Shown here piece by piece: positions 35,147 to 44,274 of a DNA stretch of 51,589 bases; position 1 is the stretch's first letter; each line of letters starts with the position of its first letter. The position numbers and the translations under genes were made by a program. The stretch covers positions 1 to 51,589 of the forward strand of contig JAETNR010000030.1 of the NCBI GenBank assembly GCA_021772055.1, given 5' to 3'. This DNA is from Blautia sp. GTDB taxonomy: Bacteria; Bacillota; Clostridia; Lachnospirales; Lachnospiraceae. The notes under the pieces are model-generated. The model did no database searches and had not been told where the DNA came from. It was given only the letters and a program-made list of their open reading frames with translations.

Positions 35147-36460
35147 TTATTCCATATCTGCTTTTATTGTTTCCAGTATTGTCGTCATCTGGTTATAAGC
35201 ATCCTCTGCTGCCTCTCTGCAGCTTTCATACTGACCATAAATCAGTCTTTCCATTACTGTCTCAAATGCAGTTGTTACTTCTGTCGTATTCGGAACATCC
35301 AGCTCCGGAGTTCCGGGATTTTCCAAAGCAAGACTTACGCTCTGGCTTGCCTGGTCACTGATCAGCCCATTCTCCTGCAGAAGCTCCCTTGCATAATCAT
35401 TGGCTGGAACGGAACGGCAGTCTTTTAAGATCAGGATACCTTCATCCTGCTTGAACATGAAGTCAAGGAATTTCATAGCTTCTTCCGGATGCTCACAGTT
35501 TGCGGATACCGCTACAACCTGAGACGGTCTTACAACGATTCCTGAGTTTTCTGCACCCTCAAGGCACGGATACGGAAGAACAATCGCATCATCTCCCCAA
35601 TTCTGCTGATCCACCATGGAAGACCAGCTCAGCCAGCTGGCTAACTGATTATTATCCCACTTTGGATTATCCGAGCATGAACCTTTGAAGACCATGGATT
35701 CCTCATATGGAATCACTACCTTATCATCATAAAGCTTCTTCGTGTACTCAAAAGCCTCTTCCAGTTCATCTACCGTTACACCAACGGTATAATCATCATT
35801 AATCAGTTGCCCGTCATTCATCTGTCTAAGATAAGTTCTGGTCACAAAATAGAAAGTTCCGCTGTCCATATTCAGGAAATAGTTATCCGGATTCGCCGCA
35901 TTAATCTTTTTCCCCTGCTCATAGATATCATCCAAGGTAATCACATCAGAAAATTCGATGCCTGCTTCCTCTAAAATAGTTTTGTTAGCCAAAAAAACAA
36001 ATGCAGCGATTCCTGTAGGAAGGCCTACCAGCTTGTCGTTATACACACAGAAATCATTCAGGAAATCCTCAGAAAAATTATCCAGATTAACGATATCTGT
36101 GTAATCTCTTACATCTAAGAAAAGATCCGGATTCTGCGATGTGAATGTTGACAGCCATGGCGTATCAAGCTGGAGAATATCTGCCTCCGTTCCTCCTGAT
36201 AAAGCTGCAGATACCTTATCCTGATATCCGTCATATCCGCCATATTCTGCTTCAATCTTAATGTTTGGATTTGCTTTTTCAAAAGCTTCAATGCATGCCA
36301 GTGTAGCTTCATGTCTGCCATCACTGCCCCACCAGTTAAATCTCAGTGTAATCTGTTCGTCACTGTCTGCTTTTGCTTCCACACCCACACCAAAAATTCC
36401 TGTTGTCATTGCTGCTGTTACAGCTAATGCCACCATTTTTTTCATTCGTTTCATACTCAT
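35147..36460 (-). CDS. Extracellular sugar-binding protein (SBP family 1)
   Basis: 437 aa. Signal peptide (KKMVALAVTAAMTTGIFGVGVEAKA) without lipobox, then ITLRFNWWGSDGRHEATLACIE typical of family 1 binding proteins; GYQDKVSAALSGGTEADI is the usual ligand-site region. AGGGGGG precedes ATG. It leads the transport operon that ends at 30808. A decayed copy of its signal-peptide junction region lies at 45864-45930. Sugar specificity unknown. Confidence 0.94.
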   Translation of the reverse strand: MSMKRMKKMVALAVTAAMTTGIFGVGVEAKADSDEQITLRFNWWGSDGRHEATLACIEAFEKANPNIKIEAEYGGYDGYQDKVSAALSGGTEADILQLDTPWLSTFTSQNPDLFLDVRDYTDIVNLDNFSEDFLNDFCVYNDKLVGLPTGIAAFVFLANKTILEEAGIEFSDVITLDDIYEQGKKINAANPDNYFLNMDSGTFYFVTRTYLRQMNDGQLINDDYTVGVTVDELEEAFEYTKKLYDDKVVIPYEESMVFKGSCSDNPKWDNNQLASWLSWSSMVDQQNWGDDAIVLPYPCLEGAENSGIVVRPSQVVAVSANCEHPEEAMKFLDFMFKQDEGILILKDCRSVPANDYARELLQENGLISDQASQSVSLALENPGTPELDVPNTTEVTTAFETVMERLIYGQYESCREAAEDAYNQMTTILETIKADME

Positions 36461-36479
36461 TAATTGCCCCCCTGTTTTA

Positions 36480-36502
36480 TTTGATAACTGTATTTTATCA
36501 AA
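36480..36502. promoter_or_regulatory. Dyad TTTGATAA-7-TTATCAAA upstream of SBP gene
   Basis: Perfect 8-bp inverted repeat with 7-bp centre, 20 nt before the SBP start. It may be an operator or overlap the -10 region; AT-rich surroundings make other roles possible. Confidence 0.5.
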
Positions 36503-36620
36503 AATTCTTTTTTTTAAAAGAATGCCTGATTTAAAAAAGGTATCATTAGAAGATATGTTTTCCGGAAAGGGGTCATTTCTTTTATTTTGGTATCTCTATA
36601 TCATCTTTGGAGAACACTAA

Positions 36621-36651
36621 AAAGGGCATCTTCTCACCGAAGATACCCTTT
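36621..36651 (-). terminator. Terminator of the GH106-like gene
   Basis: Minus-strand stem AAAGGGTATCTTC / GAAGATGCCCTTT with one G-T pair, then T run at 36619-36623, 60 nt after the gene stop. The 19-nt core CTTCTCACCGAAGATACCC (plus strand 36630-36648) recurs exactly at 48279-48297. Confidence 0.85.
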
Positions 36652-36711
36652 ATCATACTTTTTATCTCTGATACAGCAGCCACGTAAAATTATCAGGCTA
36701 TATATAGATCA

Positions 36712-39700
36712 TTATTTGGTAAGTTCTTCCAGCACGTATGGTACGATAACTGCTTTTTGCGGACCGTAGGATGCAGTTCCGGTATCATATCCCCACCAGT
36801 CTGAGGCAGTAGGCTCGATCTGTCCGGCTGAGAGTAATACATTGCCCATTGTAGAGTTATAGTGGATTTCAATCGTATTTTCTCCATTTACCAGATATTT
36901 ACTGATATCGGTCTTTGGTGTCATCCAGTTAATACCGCCGCTGTACTGTTCTTTTCCTTCCTGGCCTTCTGCAATGGAGGCTTTTTCTTTAGAAGGATTG
37001 GTGCTGATGTCCCCGCCGACCTTCTGTCCGTTGATCCATACCTTCATTGTGGATACCAGATCATCACCGAGATCCAGGATCGCTCCGTCTGCGGCATTTT
37101 CATCCCAGTTAAAGGCTGCAGTATATACACCTGTTCCGGAAACCGCATCTCCCACTTCCGGGATATTATCCCAGGTTGTCATGGTATCCAGTGTTACATT
37201 GATCGGTGTTTTAGCAGTTTCGTAACGGCTGTTGACGGTCGTTATATCATTTATCGTTTCTTCATCTACAACAAGTTCCTCGCCCTGTGTCCAGGAGGTT
37301 ATTTCCACATTCCAGTTCGTAATATCATAGGAAGCCGGAACCTGTGCGGCAACAGAAGCCTCTGTTCCGTCGGAGAGAACTGCGGTGTAATCGCCGCTTG
37401 TAAAGGCTTTGGCATAAAACTTTCCTTCTTTCTCCACAACCGAATCTGCTGTTGTGGAAACCGCATGGAGGCTGTCCTCTTCCGGAGCAAAAGCAAACAG
37501 TGCCGGATCGTCATATTCCAGAGTGACCGGAACATAGGTTTTTCCGTCTTTGATCTCATACTGGGCGATTTTTTCAGCATCTCCGCTCCATGCATCAATT
37601 TTGTACGGAACATATTCACCATCTACAACAAGCCTTGTGCTGATCACAGTTCCGTGATCTTCGGTCTTTACAGATTCCACATAACTCTTATCATGATAGT
37701 CATTAGAACAGTAGTTGTAAGCATAAAGGTATTTAACACCGTCCTCGTCCTCACGGGTCTGTGTAAGGATTTGATGATTTGCCTCCTCAAAACCTACATA
37801 TGGTTCTACGCCAAGCTCCTGAAGACAATCATATGCAGTGTCGTCATAGCCTTCGGCCTTTGCATCAAAATAGTCAAAATCTTCGTCTGCATCATTGATT
37901 ACAGCAACCTTTACGTTGTCAAGAGCCTTCAGTTCCTCCATGGCTGCAGCCAGCTCGTCATCTCTGCCGTCATTAAACGGAGTTTCTTTTGCTGCATTCT
38001 CCATGATCACAACCGAAAGTCCCTTCTGTGCCCATTCCAGAACTTTTTTTGCCCCGTCCGGATCCAGCCATTTCTGATAGATCATAAGTGCTTTATAGCC
38101 CGCAGGTTCGATCGTCTTTGTCTCTTCATTAAAGGAAACGGTTTCCATATCCAGAAGGTCCGGGCTGAGATAATCGTAGGTATAACCATTGTCCTGAAGC
38201 TCTGTGGAACGATAGTATACACCCATATGGGCAAGCATATTGTTCATAGCATGGATGTCATCTTCCACACCGCCGCCAGAATTTAAGCCCTGGTTCCAAT
38301 TGTTGTGCAGAAATCCGATATCGGTACGGGAGGTTCCGGTCTGCATCAGAGTCTGGATACGTCCAATGTGTGCATTAAATTCGTCATAATCCTCGTAAGC
38401 CGGTTCTCTGTCATCATAACGGTCAAACATGGTTGGAGCACCCGGCATTCCTCCCGGCCATAAAGTTTGTTCTGTTCCATAGGTGTCTGTTGCACTCCAG
38501 ATATGCCATATCACCTTCTGGAAGCCAGCGGCATATTCTCCGTAAACAGAACGAAGCCGTAACTGCATAGGAGTATCATATGGGGAAAGTGTACCGCCGG
38601 TTTCGGTGGAAAGCGTCTTGTTCTGCAGCTTTGCACCAGCTGTGTGAAGACGGAGGATATCAATCTGATTGTACTGGTTCAGGTTTTCGGCTTCCGGATA
38701 GTCCACATAAGCGGAAGGCTCTGTTATCTCAAAGCTTCGTCCGTAGGAGATTTGCGCTCTCGTTTTGATGCCCACAGAATTAAGCCATTCCTTTAATGGA
38801 GTCAGGAGATTTTCTTCATATAACTGTGTAAGAACATCAATCCAGTCATTAATGACCTTCTGGTTCAGGTCCTTGTCATCAGCAAGAGCGTTATAGCCGG
38901 ATGCGGGATCCATATAAACGTCAAATACAGAGTAAACCTGAGGGAGACCTTTGATCAGGTACATATAAGGCAGAATATCATAGCCTTTTCTCTTCTGAAA
39001 TTCCTCACGGATAGATTCCGTCCACCAGGTCACGCCTCCGTCCGGATTCAGCTCGATAGAATCCATAAACAGCATGACATCCCCATTTTTGATCTTTTCA
39101 TTCAATTCCGGATCATTTAAGTAGTGCTCCTCCCAGAATGTTTTTAACGCTTCTACGCCGCGTTTATCAAAATAATTTGTAGCATAGGCGGTTTCTGTAG
39201 ATGGATCGGATGCCTTGTAATTTCCCTGCTGCCAGTATGCAGCAACATAGTATTTTCCTTCATCCCCGTCCCCCGCTTCTCCGTCCGGAGCAGTCCAGGA
39301 AATGGCCTGATCAAAAGCAGTTTCCCCTTCTGTGGTATCTGTCAGCTCAATCATGCTGTCCGGATCGATGGAATATCCGGTATAGTCGTTAACCGGAACC
39401 CAGGGTTTTCCGGACCTGTACTGTCCGGAGGTATTTCCGGTGATCTTATATGCATAGGCACCGATAAAGGTTCCCTTATTCTGTATGGTCTCCGGCTTTG
39501 GAAGCTCGCTGATGCTTTCGCCAGGGGCAACAACGGTTTCGCCCATAGTGATAACCTGGCTGGCTTCCTGGCTGTCAGGATCAAGTCCCGGGACATTGGA
39601 GGTTGCCCAGTTGGTTCCCGAGGTCAGACTGACACTCATGCCATGGTCAAGAAGAGTGTTCATCATCAGCTTCCACTTATGTGCCCACATATCAGAGCCA

Positions 39701-39999
39701 TAAGCATATTCTTCTGTAGGTGCTTCGCTGGTCTGCATGCAAAGCTCCACCCCGTCAAAACCGGCATCATACATCTGCTGTATCTCTTCTGTGAGCTGCT
39801 TGTCCGTCAGAGATGCCTGAGGAAGCCACCAGCGGACATAGGACTGTTTGCTTCGGTCAGGATCTTTGAATTTGTCGGTGAGTACCTGTGCGAAATCATT
39901 CTGCGGGGCTTCGGCCATGGCGCTTACAGGAAAGCATCCCAGTGTCAGAGCAAAAGCAACGGACAGGGCAAGGGCACTCTTTTTCTTGTTCTTTTTCAT
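36712..39999 (-). CDS. Secreted GH106-like glycoside hydrolase (alpha-L-rhamnosidase type)
   Basis: 1095 aa. Signal peptide (ALALSVAFALTLGCFPVSAMAEA), then the GH106 hallmark SYVRWWLPQASLTDKQLTEE with MYDAGFDGVELCMQ. Catalytic-domain regions include SLTSGTNWATSNVPGLDPDS, TWWTESIREEFQKRKGYDILPYM and QISYGRSFEITEPSAYVDYPE; a C-terminal beta domain ends in STMGNVLLSAGQIEPTASDWWGYD. No LPxTG, SLH or dockerin is visible, so it is probably released. It lies downstream of an SBP-kinase-regulator set with no permeases. It may act on rhamnose-containing glycans; specificity is inferred from the family only. Confidence 0.88.
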   Translation of the reverse strand: MKKNKKKSALALSVAFALTLGCFPVSAMAEAPQNDFAQVLTDKFKDPDRSKQSYVRWWLPQASLTDKQLTEEIQQMYDAGFDGVELCMQTSEAPTEEYAYGSDMWAHKWKLMMNTLLDHGMSVSLTSGTNWATSNVPGLDPDSQEASQVITMGETVVAPGESISELPKPETIQNKGTFIGAYAYKITGNTSGQYRSGKPWVPVNDYTGYSIDPDSMIELTDTTEGETAFDQAISWTAPDGEAGDGDEGKYYVAAYWQQGNYKASDPSTETAYATNYFDKRGVEALKTFWEEHYLNDPELNEKIKNGDVMLFMDSIELNPDGGVTWWTESIREEFQKRKGYDILPYMYLIKGLPQVYSVFDVYMDPASGYNALADDKDLNQKVINDWIDVLTQLYEENLLTPLKEWLNSVGIKTRAQISYGRSFEITEPSAYVDYPEAENLNQYNQIDILRLHTAGAKLQNKTLSTETGGTLSPYDTPMQLRLRSVYGEYAAGFQKVIWHIWSATDTYGTEQTLWPGGMPGAPTMFDRYDDREPAYEDYDEFNAHIGRIQTLMQTGTSRTDIGFLHNNWNQGLNSGGGVEDDIHAMNNMLAHMGVYYRSTELQDNGYTYDYLSPDLLDMETVSFNEETKTIEPAGYKALMIYQKWLDPDGAKKVLEWAQKGLSVVIMENAAKETPFNDGRDDELAAAMEELKALDNVKVAVINDADEDFDYFDAKAEGYDDTAYDCLQELGVEPYVGFEEANHQILTQTREDEDGVKYLYAYNYCSNDYHDKSYVESVKTEDHGTVISTRLVVDGEYVPYKIDAWSGDAEKIAQYEIKDGKTYVPVTLEYDDPALFAFAPEEDSLHAVSTTADSVVEKEGKFYAKAFTSGDYTAVLSDGTEASVAAQVPASYDITNWNVEITSWTQGEELVVDEETINDITTVNSRYETAKTPINVTLDTMTTWDNIPEVGDAVSGTGVYTAAFNWDENAADGAILDLGDDLVSTMKVWINGQKVGGDISTNPSKEKASIAEGQEGKEQYSGGINWMTPKTDISKYLVNGENTIEIHYNSTMGNVLLSAGQIEPTASDWWGYDTGTASYGPQKAVIVPYVLEELTK

Positions 40000-40042
40000 G
40001 TGTTGAACTCCTTTCGGTCTTTGTTTTGTTTCTGATAAAAGT

Positions 40043-40155
40043 ATTATAGGAAAAGATGCACATAAAAAATATAAAATTCAAGACAAGGCAATGTTACAAT
40101 ACAGACATTTTCAGCTGAAATGCAAATGCATATTATGCAATTTGCACAATTGTAA
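40043..40155 (-). promoter_or_regulatory. Promoter region of GH106-like gene with nested palindromes
   Basis: A -10 TATAAT lies at 40043-40048 (minus strand) with no clear -35. Upstream are the palindrome TTTCAGCTGAAA (40109-40120), an inverted repeat TGCAAATGCATA/TATGCA-A-TTTGCA (40121-40146), and outer arms TTACAAT/ATTGTAA (40094-40100 and 40149-40155). The layout suits an activator-dependent promoter, probably for the regulator at 40159. Confidence 0.6.
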
Positions 40156-40158
40156 TGT

Positions 40159-40920
40159 CTATTTTTTGTCACTTTCTTTGTTTCGAAAAAAAGCAGGACT
40201 GAAACCGGTCTCCTGCTTAAAGGTTTTTGAAAAATAGGAAGCAGAATTAAAGCCTGTCATTCCGGCGATTTCCTGAATGCTCTTTGCGGTAGCTTTCAGA
40301 AGCATTTTTGCCAGAGAAATTCGGCAGTCAAGCACGTATTCGCTGAAGGAAAGCCCTGTTTCTTTTTTCAGCAATTTTGACAGATAATCCGGATTCAGGT
40401 ATACGTAATCGGCGACTTCCTTTCGGGAAAGCTCTTCGCTGATATGTTCCGAAATGTATCTTCTGGCTTTTTTCAGAGCCTCCTGCCCCTCGTCTGTCTC
40501 AGGAGAGGGCTGCATAGCCTGTACGATCATCTGCTCCTGCTTTCTTTTCTTCGCTTCCTGCATAGCCTGCCTAATGGCTTCCTCCATTTCTTCCAGAGGA
40601 GAAGGCTTCAGAAGGTATAAAAATGCTTTCTGCCGGACAGCTTCTTTGGCGTAGGAGAAATCGGCATGGCTGGTCAAAAAAATGCATACCGGATTTTTGT
40701 ACTGTTCGTTGAGCCATCTGAGCAGATCGATTCCGGAATCGCCGGGCATTTCAATATCCGTAACCAGTATGTCGATCTGCTGGCTTTCAATAATCTCCTT
40801 TGCACGCTTGGCAGACAATGCGGTAAAAATCTTGTCAACACCGCATTTTTCCCAGTCAATATATTCTTTCAATCCCTCAATCGTGATATATTCATCATCT
40901 ACGATCAAAATATTTCCCAT
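40159..40920 (-). CDS. AraC-type response regulator of the GH106 locus
   Basis: 253 aa: receiver domain with D8/D9 and phospho-acceptor Asp55 (ILVTDIEMPGDSG), Lys in YLLKPSPLEE, a short linker, and AraC helix-turn-helix (SRKEVADYVYLNPDYLSKLL; IQEIAGMTGFNSASYFSKTF; end FSPAFFRNKESDKK). It is 54 nt downstream of the kinase gene. Likely activates the adjacent GH106 gene through the palindromes at 40094-40155 (inference). Confidence 0.94.
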   Translation of the reverse strand: MGNILIVDDEYITIEGLKEYIDWEKCGVDKIFTALSAKRAKEIIESQQIDILVTDIEMPGDSGIDLLRWLNEQYKNPVCIFLTSHADFSYAKEAVRQKAFLYLLKPSPLEEMEEAIRQAMQEAKKRKQEQMIVQAMQPSPETDEGQEALKKARRYISEHISEELSRKEVADYVYLNPDYLSKLLKKETGLSFSEYVLDCRISLAKMLLKATAKSIQEIAGMTGFNSASYFSKTFKQETGFSPAFFRNKESDKK

Positions 40921-40974
40921 AGTAAGTGCTCCTTTTAAAATGCAGGAATGTCTTTTTGTGTGTAAAAAACAAAG

Positions 40975-42720
40975 TTATATATGCCACAGTGAATGTACAG
41001 GGAGCTGCAGTTGGACACAGGCTCCGGCTGGCAGGATATTGAAAAAGCAAAGTACGCCGGTACCTTTAAAAAACAGTTCCATCCGGTTCTTTACGTTGGC
41101 AATGCCGATTCCGGATAAGCCGTTTACAGCCATAGTCTGCGGGGAGTTCAGTCTTTCCAGAAGTTCTTCGGAAAATCCGGGTCCGGAATCCTGTATCCGG
41201 ATAATGAAGTTCTCTTTTTTATCAGTATCAAAGCGGATTTTTATGAATATCGTGTTATTATCTTTTTCCGGATCAATGGCATATTTCATAGAATTTTCCA
41301 CAAATGTCTGAACCATCAGAGGATAGATCAGGCATCCCCGCAATTCTTCATTTTCAAGCTCACAGGAAAAAGAAATCCGGTTACGGTAGCGCAGTGTCTG
41401 GATCGACATATAATTATCTATGTGCTCCAGTTCCAGCCCAAGTGCGACCGGCTGATCCGCAGGGCGTGCCAGATAACGCATATAATTGGCCATACACAGA
41501 TCCAGCTTCTGAATGAGCTGGCACTGTTTTCCCTGAGCCAGCATATAAATGGTATTCAGACAGTTCAGGAAAAAGTGAGATTTGATCTGACTTTGCAGGA
41601 ACTGCCGTTTGGTCTGTTCTTCTCGTATCTGTTTTTCGTAATTGTCCAGCTTCAAATCAAGAATGCTTTTCTGCATATCGTTAAAGGTGCTGTAAACATC
41701 TTCAAATTCGCTAAGACAATTACTGGCAGGCAGCCGGGATTCCAGATCTCCGTTTTTTATTGTTTCCATGTGTGTAACCAGAGTACTTAAGGGGGCATAG
41801 ACAAAACGTCTGGCGCTTAAAATACACAGAAGGAGAAGAAAAAAATTGATCACGATCGCGGCGATGAGGACAGGTCTGAGTCCGGACATTTCTTTTAATA
41901 TTTCATTTTCAGGCAGTAAAGCGGCCAGTACATAGTCCTCCTGATTGGCAGAAGAAACAGTTTTTATATAGTTCCTGCCATTAATCAGCAAAAAAGAGCC
42001 GCTGTCATCCGGAAGAAAAGAGCCGTTAAAGGAAAAGGTGCTCTGGCTTTCCAGAATACTGCCATTCAGATCACAGACATACAGACCACTCTGGGACTGG
42101 GGATTCAGCAAACTCAAATCCTGAAGAATGGATTGTGCTTTTATCCATATCCCGTACCATCCGTAAATTCCCTGTTCCAGATATAGCAGATAGTTTTTCT
42201 GGTCAATTTGTGTAAAAAACCAATGGCCGGAAAATTCAGAAAGCTCCTGAGTAGTTATAAATTCCTTAAGCTGCAATTCTTCGTTATAGTTCGTATATTT
42301 ACTGCTGACGGCATAGTAAGGAACGGATGCAGAGGCTTTCCGGTACATAAAAATGCCATCCAGTATTCCATTCAGATCCAGTGTTTTCTGCATCATTTCT
42401 TTTAACTGGAATTTCTCAAGATAATTCTGTGCAGACGGATCAGAATCATCCTCTGTCTTGTGCAGGAAATTGTCATTCGCCAGGATGTGAAGCTGTTTTT
42501 CGGCAAAGCTTATCTGTGAATCAAGCTGGTTGGAATAATATTCCAGAAGATTTTCACTGTTTTTTACAGCTTCAGAATACATACTGTTCTGTGTAACATG
42601 AACAACAATAAAAAATACGATGCCCTCCACCAGTAAGATGATCAGAAACAAAACAGCCAGTATCTGTTTCAGGCTTCTGGTATGGCGGAAAGAGGACAGA
42701 AAGAAGTTCTGTGTTTTCAT
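40975..42720 (-). CDS. YesM-family sensor histidine kinase
   Basis: 581 aa. Membrane segments near 20-40 (ILAVLFLIILLVEGIVFFIVV) and about 290-310 (VLIAAIVINFFLLLLCILSA) flank an extracellular sensor domain; a HAMP-like linker follows. Phospho-acceptor His is in SQIKSHFFLNCLNTIYMLA, where the usual NPHF is SHF; N box TFVENSMKYAID, G box IQDSGPGFSEE. Its ATG overlaps the SBP-like stop (ATGA), so sensor and binding protein are made together. Confidence 0.94.
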   Translation of the reverse strand: MKTQNFFLSSFRHTRSLKQILAVLFLIILLVEGIVFFIVVHVTQNSMYSEAVKNSENLLEYYSNQLDSQISFAEKQLHILANDNFLHKTEDDSDPSAQNYLEKFQLKEMMQKTLDLNGILDGIFMYRKASASVPYYAVSSKYTNYNEELQLKEFITTQELSEFSGHWFFTQIDQKNYLLYLEQGIYGWYGIWIKAQSILQDLSLLNPQSQSGLYVCDLNGSILESQSTFSFNGSFLPDDSGSFLLINGRNYIKTVSSANQEDYVLAALLPENEILKEMSGLRPVLIAAIVINFFLLLLCILSARRFVYAPLSTLVTHMETIKNGDLESRLPASNCLSEFEDVYSTFNDMQKSILDLKLDNYEKQIREEQTKRQFLQSQIKSHFFLNCLNTIYMLAQGKQCQLIQKLDLCMANYMRYLARPADQPVALGLELEHIDNYMSIQTLRYRNRISFSCELENEELRGCLIYPLMVQTFVENSMKYAIDPEKDNNTIFIKIRFDTDKKENFIIRIQDSGPGFSEELLERLNSPQTMAVNGLSGIGIANVKNRMELFFKGTGVLCFFNILPAGACVQLQLPVHSLWHI

Positions 42721-44216
42721 GCGCCGGTCCCTCCTTCCAGATATTGATTCAGCTGCTTCTGTTTTTCTGCAGTAATACTGTCAATACCGGCTTCTTTAAG
42801 CCCCTGTTGCAAAATGGGCAGATATTTTTCCGGATTCAGTTCGCCGGTAATCAGTCCGAAATAATATTTCTGCATAATGATTTCACAGCTGTTTATTTCT
42901 TTTTCGACAGGCGTAGGATCAAAGCAGAAATTTATTGCAGCAGACTGGATGGAATGATCGTTATAGTCGGTAATCTGCGCCCATAAATTGTCCGGAAGTC
43001 CATCCCAGACAGGCATAAGCATTTCATTTCCGTACATCCAGCCGAAAAACTGTGAATAGCGGCTGTTATCCACGTTGATTCCTGATGGATAACCGATTAC
43101 GGTTTTATCACTGTTTTTGTATTCATAATGAACTCCCTCGCAGCCATAGGAAAGAATACGTACAACATTTTCATCTGTATACATAAGCTCCAGAAACCGC
43201 ATGGCAATTTCTTTTGACTCGCTTTTAGACGGAATTTCCCAGAACAGGCGGTTGGCGCTGAATGAGTTGATATAGTTTTCGCTCAGGAGAACACAACCGA
43301 TCTTTATTCCGGAGCCCCGAGTTTCTTCGATGTCAAAACCAGGGTGATAATGGGAAAAACAGCCCAGTACCTTACCGGATTTTATATAATTGATCGCAGA
43401 TATCGTTGTTCCGCTGTCCGGCATCAAAAGTCCGTTCTGATGCCAACGGTACATTCTGTTAATAAAATCTGCAAATTCAGGTGTTTCACTTAACGTGACA
43501 ACCTTTGGACTGCGTCCGTAATCCTGAAGGACAGCAAGAGGGTACCGAAAATCATCACCCACAGGATCTATTTTGAGCAGCGCATCCAGTCCGTAGTAAT
43601 GATTATTTGCAACCGGAATGATAGAGGGATCTGCTTCTTTCAGACGGAAAAGCTGTGTTTCCAGACTGTCAAGATCCGTTACCGTATCCATTTCCAGTCC
43701 GCATTTTTCAGCCAGATCAATATTATATTCAAAGCATGAACTGGAGGAATAATCCCGGACAGTGGGAAGCCCGTATCTGATCTTATCAACATAACCCGTA
43801 TCCAGATATTCTTTATTTAAAACAGCTTTGATCCCGCTTCCGTATGTCTGCAGAAGGGAATCAAGCGGTTCCAGAAGCCCTGCGTTTGCGGCTTTTTTCA
43901 AACTGGCCATGTCCCCGAAGATAAGATCAATGGGTTCTGCAGATTTTAAAAGACGCATGTAATCAGTTTCCCGTGTCTTTTCATCCACAATCTTAAACTG
44001 TACCTGAAAATCTTCATTCTGGGCCAGATACCGGTTTAATTCGTTTTCCACCAGCTTAAAATCCTGGCTGTTTTCTGCACTTCGCTGTAATACGATATGT
44101 ATCGTATGAGATCTCTTTGAAGCGGCATGGCGTGTAAACACCTGGCTAATAGCAGCAGCCAGGAGCAGGATTGCAAAAAGAAACAACCATAACCTCATTT
44201 TTTTTCGACTGCGCAT
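42717..44216 (-). CDS. Anchored solute-binding-protein homologue coupled to a sensor kinase
   Basis: 499 aa. N-terminal Arg/Lys-rich start then LWLFLFAILLLAAAISQVF with no lipobox and no obvious signal peptidase site, so an uncleaved anchor is likely. The rest resembles DUF3502-type binding proteins, ending AGIDSITAEKQKQLNQYLEG like the SBP at 6672. No permease genes occur in this locus, and the stop overlaps the kinase start. I infer a sugar-sensing co-receptor rather than a transport subunit. GAGGGA precedes the ATG. Confidence 0.85.
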   Translation of the reverse strand: MRSRKKMRLWLFLFAILLLAAAISQVFTRHAASKRSHTIHIVLQRSAENSQDFKLVENELNRYLAQNEDFQVQFKIVDEKTRETDYMRLLKSAEPIDLIFGDMASLKKAANAGLLEPLDSLLQTYGSGIKAVLNKEYLDTGYVDKIRYGLPTVRDYSSSSCFEYNIDLAEKCGLEMDTVTDLDSLETQLFRLKEADPSIIPVANNHYYGLDALLKIDPVGDDFRYPLAVLQDYGRSPKVVTLSETPEFADFINRMYRWHQNGLLMPDSGTTISAINYIKSGKVLGCFSHYHPGFDIEETRGSGIKIGCVLLSENYINSFSANRLFWEIPSKSESKEIAMRFLELMYTDENVVRILSYGCEGVHYEYKNSDKTVIGYPSGINVDNSRYSQFFGWMYGNEMLMPVWDGLPDNLWAQITDYNDHSIQSAAINFCFDPTPVEKEINSCEIIMQKYYFGLITGELNPEKYLPILQQGLKEAGIDSITAEKQKQLNQYLEGGTGA

Positions 44217-44274
44217 GCTATTCCCTCTAATGTGGTATTTTTCATAAAATTTCTGTTATTCTTCTTTACTTTTA

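Noticed and set aside
36862..38286. Open frame of 474 codons on the plus strand
   Set aside because: Antisense shadow of the GH106-like gene with Cys/Ile/Phe-rich, non-protein-like composition.
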